NCBI GenBank assembly: GCA_040392805.1
Contig: JBEBVI010000038.1
Span: 1 to 18,026, forward strand
DNA length: 18,026 nt
Reading direction: 5' to 3'
DNA from: Taibaiella helvus_B
GTDB taxonomy: Bacteria; Bacteroidota; Bacteroidia; Chitinophagales; Chitinophagaceae
The notes under the pieces were generated by a model. It searched no databases. It was not told the DNA's origin and was given only the letters and a program-made list of their open reading frames with translations. Of the stretch, positions 14,833 through 18,026 are shown in pieces (the first letter of the stretch is position 1; the number at the start of each line of letters is the position of its first letter). The position numbers and the translations under genes are program-made.

Positions 14833-15696
14833 TTATTTCTCCCATTCTTTATAAAATCCCATTCGAATGTATTCTGTATCCCTGTCGTTCAACGGTTTTC
14901 CTTTATGTTCCGTAAATATTTCATAAGCATTTTCAACGGTATTAACACCAATCTCAAAACAGGCACGCCCCCATTGGTAAAGTGCAATACTTTGCCTGGT
15001 AGTGAATATTCCCGGTTTGATCTGAATCCCGTCGTATTCCTTTCCTTTAATTTCTGTGAAAAAGTCAAGCTCCCCACCTTCTTTTGTTTCAGAAAGTATA
15101 TAAGACTTCATTTCTTCCTGTGAAGGGATTATAATATCTGAGGGCTCCTTTATATCTAATTTTTCTTTTTTGATCAGTGACAGAACCGCTTTTTCTATTT
15201 CCTGGTTTGATATAATAGCAAATCTCTTTCCGTTAAACTTCAGTTCGCCATTTTCAATAGCTGCGTTGGTATCATATTTTTCTTTGATGACCTCGTTGGC
15301 CCTGTTCTCCGTAATATCTCCATTGAGCTTACAGGGAAGAACCGATTGTTTTTGTGTTTTCATATCAATGGCCATAAATGCCCGTACGGGGTCATTTTGT
15401 AGCATAACCATAGCCACCAGCTTACTTTCCTTTGTCAACATAAAGAAGTCGGAAGGAAGGTTAACGGCTGCATTTTCTATTTGGTCTAATGTCGGGTTTT
15501 CAGAAATGAAAACAGAAGATAGTGTGTTCTCAATATTGTTTTTGAGTGTATAGTAATTAGAGATGAATAAAAGACCATCCAGTGTCGTTTCCTTAACCGA
15601 AACGGAATTGAAAACGGGGTTCCCGTCTTTGTCCGTTTGTCCAAATACCTGTCCTGATGTTAGGAGTATCAAAATGATGGTCGTAATTTTTTTCAT
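14833..15696 (-). CDS. Exported protein of unknown function
   Basis: I do not recognise this 287-residue protein. It has a clear signal peptide (MKKITTIILILLTSGQVFG, cleavage near residue 19-20) and no other membrane segment or lipobox. The mature part is a mixed-charge, soluble-looking protein with many K/E residues and two cysteines ('LPCKLNG', 'RACFEIG'). A helix-rich C-terminus contains 'GVNTVENAYEIFTEHKG' and ends '...FYKEWEK'. Base composition appears more AT-rich than the neighbouring folA and prfA genes, which might reflect acquisition or weak codon optimisation (an impression, not a calculation). It has its own terminator and is separated from prfA by 81 bases containing alternating inverted repeats directly before its ATG. 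A periplasmic location is the only function-related inference I can support. Confidence 0.8.
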   Translation of the reverse strand: MKKITTIILILLTSGQVFGQTDKDGNPVFNSVSVKETTLDGLLFISNYYTLKNNIENTLSSVFISENPTLDQIENAAVNLPSDFFMLTKESKLVAMVMLQNDPVRAFMAIDMKTQKQSVLPCKLNGDITENRANEVIKEKYDTNAAIENGELKFNGKRFAIISNQEIEKAVLSLIKKEKLDIKEPSDIIIPSQEEMKSYILSETKEGGELDFFTEIKGKEYDGIQIKPGIFTTRQSIALYQWGRACFEIGVNTVENAYEIFTEHKGKPLNDRDTEYIRMGFYKEWEK

Positions 15697-15697
15697 T

Positions 15698-15735
15698 GCT
15701 GTTTTATTATACGGAAACAGCTACAAAATCTGTTT
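15698..15735 (-). promoter_or_regulatory. Alternating inverted repeats abutting the start codon of the exported-protein gene
   Basis: Three segments alternate on the plus strand: CTGTTT (15699-15704), AAACAG (15715-15720) and CTGTTT (15730-15735). The middle one can pair with either neighbour, giving two mutually exclusive stem-loops. The proximal one extends to GCTGTTT/AAACAGC and ends one base before the ATG (15696). If these bases are in the mRNA leader, pairing could affect translation initiation. Confidence 0.35.
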
Positions 15736-15777
15736 TTATTACTTGAAACTGATAAATATTTCCAATCGAACATCTTA

Positions 15778-16851
15778 TTAAACACTTTCTCCGGCTTTCA
15801 TTTTTTCGGAGTTTTCTGCAAAACGCAGTGCTTCGATCATCTCTCCGATATTTCCGTTCATAAAATCATCGAGTGCATAGATCGTCATATTGATCCGGTG
15901 GTCGGTTATACGTCCCTGCGGATAATTATAGGTGCGTATTTTGGCCGACCGGTCTCCCGTACTGACAAGACTTTTCCTCCTGGCGGCTATGGCCTCTTCC
16001 TGTTTGCGTACTTCGTCCTCATACAGTTTGGTACGAAGCATGGTCATGGCTTTTTCCCTGTTGCCTAACTGCGTACGTTCGGTCTGGCATATCACTACGG
16101 TACCGGTAGGGGTATGGGTAAGCTGTACTTTCGTTTCTACCTTATTTACATTCTGTCCGCCGGCACCACCGCTTCGGGATGTTTCCATCTTTACATCACT
16201 TTCTTTCAGCTCAAAATCCACTTCGTCCGCTTCCGGCATCACGGCTACCGTAGCTGCTGAAGTGTGCACTCTGCCGCTGGCTTCCGTAGCAGGTACACGT
16301 TGTACACGGTGTACACCGCTTTCAAATTTCAGAAGCCCGTATACGTCCTCCCCGATTACCTGTACCTGTATTTCTTTATATCCGCCTACGGTGCCCTCTG
16401 TTTCGGAAATAACAGCTGTTTTCCAGCCTTTGCTTTCCGCATATTTAAGGTACATGCGCAACAGGTCTCCGGCAAAGATGCTGGCTTCGTCACCACCTGT
16501 GCCTGCTCTTATTTCGAGTATGGCATCTTTTTCATCCTGTGGATCTTTGGGAATAAGCAGTTGCCTGATGTGTTCCTCCAGCTCTTCTTTTTCTTTTTCC
16601 CTTATATCCAGCTCTTCTTTTGCCATTTCCTTCAGGCCTTCATCTGTTTCTGAGACCAGTACTTCTTTCCCGAACTCAATGGCATCAAGGCAATTTCTAT
16701 ATTTTTTATATTCAGTTACGATAGGCTCCAGCTTCCTGTATTCTCTCGAAATTTGAGCAAACCGCTTATTGTCATTTACTATTTCCGGGTTAGTCAACGA
16801 TATAGCGTAGTCATCAAACTTGGCCTTAATAGCTTCCAGTTTTTCAATCAT
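15778..16851 (-). CDS. prfA: Peptide chain release factor 1
   Basis: A 357-residue class I release factor that recognises UAA and UAG on the ribosome and triggers hydrolysis of peptidyl-tRNA. Its length is normal. The PxT codon-recognition tripeptide is P187-A-T189 in 'RVQRVPATEASGRVHTSAATVAVMPE', which marks RF1 and not RF2 (SPF). The catalytic GGQ loop is at 231-233 in 'SRSGGAGGQNVNKVET'. The N-terminal coiled-coil domain occupies about 1-110, and the highly conserved 'RAGTGGDEASIFAGDL' follows. The C-terminus 'ITDHRINMTIYALDDFMNG' is also standard. A frame of 274 codons on the opposite strand is a shadow of this gene. The start ATG at 16851 fits the family. It is divergent from the C1 peptidase, with about 300 bases between them. 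Confidence 0.97.
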   Translation of the reverse strand: MIEKLEAIKAKFDDYAISLTNPEIVNDNKRFAQISREYRKLEPIVTEYKKYRNCLDAIEFGKEVLVSETDEGLKEMAKEELDIREKEKEELEEHIRQLLIPKDPQDEKDAILEIRAGTGGDEASIFAGDLLRMYLKYAESKGWKTAVISETEGTVGGYKEIQVQVIGEDVYGLLKFESGVHRVQRVPATEASGRVHTSAATVAVMPEADEVDFELKESDVKMETSRSGGAGGQNVNKVETKVQLTHTPTGTVVICQTERTQLGNREKAMTMLRTKLYEDEVRKQEEAIAARRKSLVSTGDRSAKIRTYNYPQGRITDHRINMTIYALDDFMNGNIGEMIEALRFAENSEKMKAGESV

Positions 16852-17154
16852 ATAATTGTAAAAGTGTGCGAATTTAAGAAGAATGTATTAAAATGTTCCT
16901 AAAGAGTGGAGGCTAATTCTTTTATTACCGGAAGCACATAACTGATATATATTATAAATGTCATGCTTTATGTCGCAAAAGCTTTTATAGCAGCCTTTGC
17001 AAAAAAGCAATATAAGGTAGGACCCCAATGACAAAAGAGATCATATTACCTGGTTTAACGACAGAAAATACCCCTAACAATCCCCCTTTAAAAATGGCCG
17101 TAAATAACAGGCATGTAGTATCTTAGCGGTCTTGTTTAAAAAAATGATATTTGA
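16852..17154. other. Divergent intergenic region between prfA and the C1 peptidase
   Basis: This 303-base AT-rich region must hold both promoters, but I find no perfect TAnnTTTG at a convincing distance from either ATG. GATATTTG at 17146-17153 is the nearest match for the peptidase, but it is one base from its start codon. It contains one possible 32-codon reading frame (17028-17126), listed separately. No strong hairpin stands out. Confidence 0.5.
17028..17126 (+). CDS. Possible small protein (32 codons), low support
   Basis: An ATG is preceded by AAGGTAGGA, a Shine-Dalgarno-like stretch ending about six bases upstream, and opens a frame MTKEIILPGLTTENTPNNP... ending at TAG. It resembles nothing I recognise and has no signal or membrane segment. 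It precedes the C1 peptidase gene by 28 bases and could be a leader frame or chance. Bacteroidota rely little on Shine-Dalgarno pairing, so the upstream motif is weak support. Confidence 0.2.
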   Translation: MTKEIILPGLTTENTPNNPPLKMAVNNRHVVS

Positions 17155-18026
17155 ATGATGAAAAAATCACTATTACTGGCATTATTTTGTCTCCCCTACC
17201 TGTCTTCCACTGCACAAGATAATCTGGTAAACTTATTGGATAAAAATAAGAGTGACAGTGCGAAAAGTAAATTTGTTTTTACCGAGCGGATTGCATTGGT
17301 AAATACTTCCGTTAAAAATCAGGCGAGCTCCGGGACATGCTGGAGTTATTCCACCAATTCTTTTCTGGAAAGTGAAATGCACAAAGCGGGCCGTACACCC
17401 GTAGAGCTGGCGCAGATCTATTCTGCACGGAAAGTATATTCAGACAAAGCCGATAATTACGTTCGTATGCACGGAGCGATAGCCTGGGGAGATGGTGGTG
17501 CCTGTCATGATGTAATTAATATGTATGCGAAGTATGGCGCCCTGCCACAGTCTATATACACCGGGCTCAATTATGGTACCAAACACAATAAGTTTGCAGA
17601 AATGCAACAGGTGCTGAAAGCCATGTTGGATGTGTATGTCAAAAACCCTAACGGTAAAATTTCACCGAACTGGAAGCAGGCTTTTGAGGCAGTGATGGAT
17701 AGTTACCTGGGAGAAGTACCGGAGTCTTTCGAGTGGAACGGAAAATCCTATACCCCCAAAAGCTTCGCACGTGAGGTGGTCGGGTTGGATCCTAAGGATT
17801 ATGTAGAGCTTAGTTCGTTTACAGACAAGCCTTATTATAAGAAAAGTATATTAATGGTGCCGGACAACTGGAGCCTGGATGAGGTGTATAATGTGAAAAT
17901 GGAAGATGTTACGAACATTATCGATAATGCCTTGAAAAACGGCTATACCGTGGCCTGGGCAACAGACGTCAGTGAAAAGTATTTCAGCTGGAAAAACGGG
18001 GTTGCCTATGTTCCGGAGAAAGATTT
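17155..18026 (+). CDS. Exported C1-family peptidase, bleomycin hydrolase / aminopeptidase C-like (3' end off window)
   Basis: The frame stays open to the right edge (290 complete codons). Residues 1-20 are a signal peptide (MMKKSLLLALFCLPYLSSTA, then QD). The papain-like active-site segment is 'VKNQASSGTCWSYSTNSFLESE', with nucleophile C62 and the oxyanion glutamine Q56 six residues before it, the same spacing as papain Q19/C25. Downstream 'GGACHDVINMYAKYGALP' and the long insertion typical of the bleomycin hydrolase (PepC) group are visible. The catalytic His and Asn should lie beyond the edge. An exported location differs from the cytosolic PepC of Firmicutes but is common for Bacteroidota homologues. 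Start: tandem ATGs at 17155 and 17158; either gives the same signal peptide. Likely a periplasmic peptidase in peptide turnover. Confidence 0.9.
   Translation, partial: MMKKSLLLALFCLPYLSSTAQDNLVNLLDKNKSDSAKSKFVFTERIALVNTSVKNQASSGTCWSYSTNSFLESEMHKAGRTPVELAQIYSARKVYSDKADNYVRMHGAIAWGDGGACHDVINMYAKYGALPQSIYTGLNYGTKHNKFAEMQQVLKAMLDVYVKNPNGKISPNWKQAFEAVMDSYLGEVPESFEWNGKSYTPKSFAREVVGLDPKDYVELSSFTDKPYYKKSILMVPDNWSLDEVYNVKMEDVTNIIDNALKNGYTVAWATDVSEKYFSWKNGVAYVPEKD

Noticed and set aside
15932..16756. 274-codon frame on the plus strand opposite prfA
   Set aside because: It lies entirely antisense to the well-conserved release factor 1 gene, with a serine-rich low-complexity translation and no recognisable domain.

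Overview
The window looks like a chromosomal segment of a Bacteroidota bacterium, most likely Chitinophagales/Chitinophagaceae-like. The evidence is promoters of the Bacteroidota type (TAnnTTTG), secreted proteins with Ig-like modules and a type IX secretion (T9SS) C-terminal domain, a TPR-containing NarL-type histidine kinase, and a protein family opening with 'GRHGTHSPF' that I know from this phylum. The genus is inferred, not shown. I see no tRNA, rRNA, CRISPR array, transposase or phage gene.

Layout. Positions 1-4852 (minus) hold most of a giant secreted beta-helix/Ig-like protein whose C-terminus lies off the left edge. Next to it on the same strand are a NarL/LuxR-type response regulator (4955-5596) and its TPR sensor kinase (5622-7556). 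Divergent from the kinase is a secreted beta-propeller-like protein with a T9SS sorting domain (7756-9666). After a gene-poor stretch come a small cytochrome c lipoprotein (10118-10444, minus), dihydrofolate reductase folA (10783-11295, plus), a degenerate methyltransferase-like protein (11551-12105, plus), an O-antigen ligase/polymerase-like membrane protein (12169-13686, minus) with an upstream Wzz-like chain-length protein (13758-14708, minus), an unrecognised exported protein (14833-15696, minus), peptide release factor 1 prfA (15778-16851, minus), and the start of an exported C1 (bleomycin-hydrolase-like) peptidase (17155 to the right edge, plus).

Most interesting observation. A perfect 21-bp sequence occurs twice, at 4918-4938 and 7630-7650, in opposite orientations. 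Each copy lies upstream of one of the two large secreted-protein genes and reads in the same direction relative to that gene. In both cases a CAnnTTTG -7-like element starts exactly 20 bases after the end of the site. The two promoters bracket the two-component system. The simplest reading is a response-regulator operator that co-activates two surface or secreted proteins, which would make 1-9666 one regulatory unit: sensor, regulator and two outputs. The second copy also sits in the divergent kinase promoter region, so autoregulation is possible.

Other points of interest are a methyltransferase-family protein that has lost its SAM-binding motif, two kinds of intergenic palindromic repeat, a probable leaderless folA with a G9 tract in its coding sequence, and mutually exclusive hairpins abutting the start codon of the exported protein at 15696.
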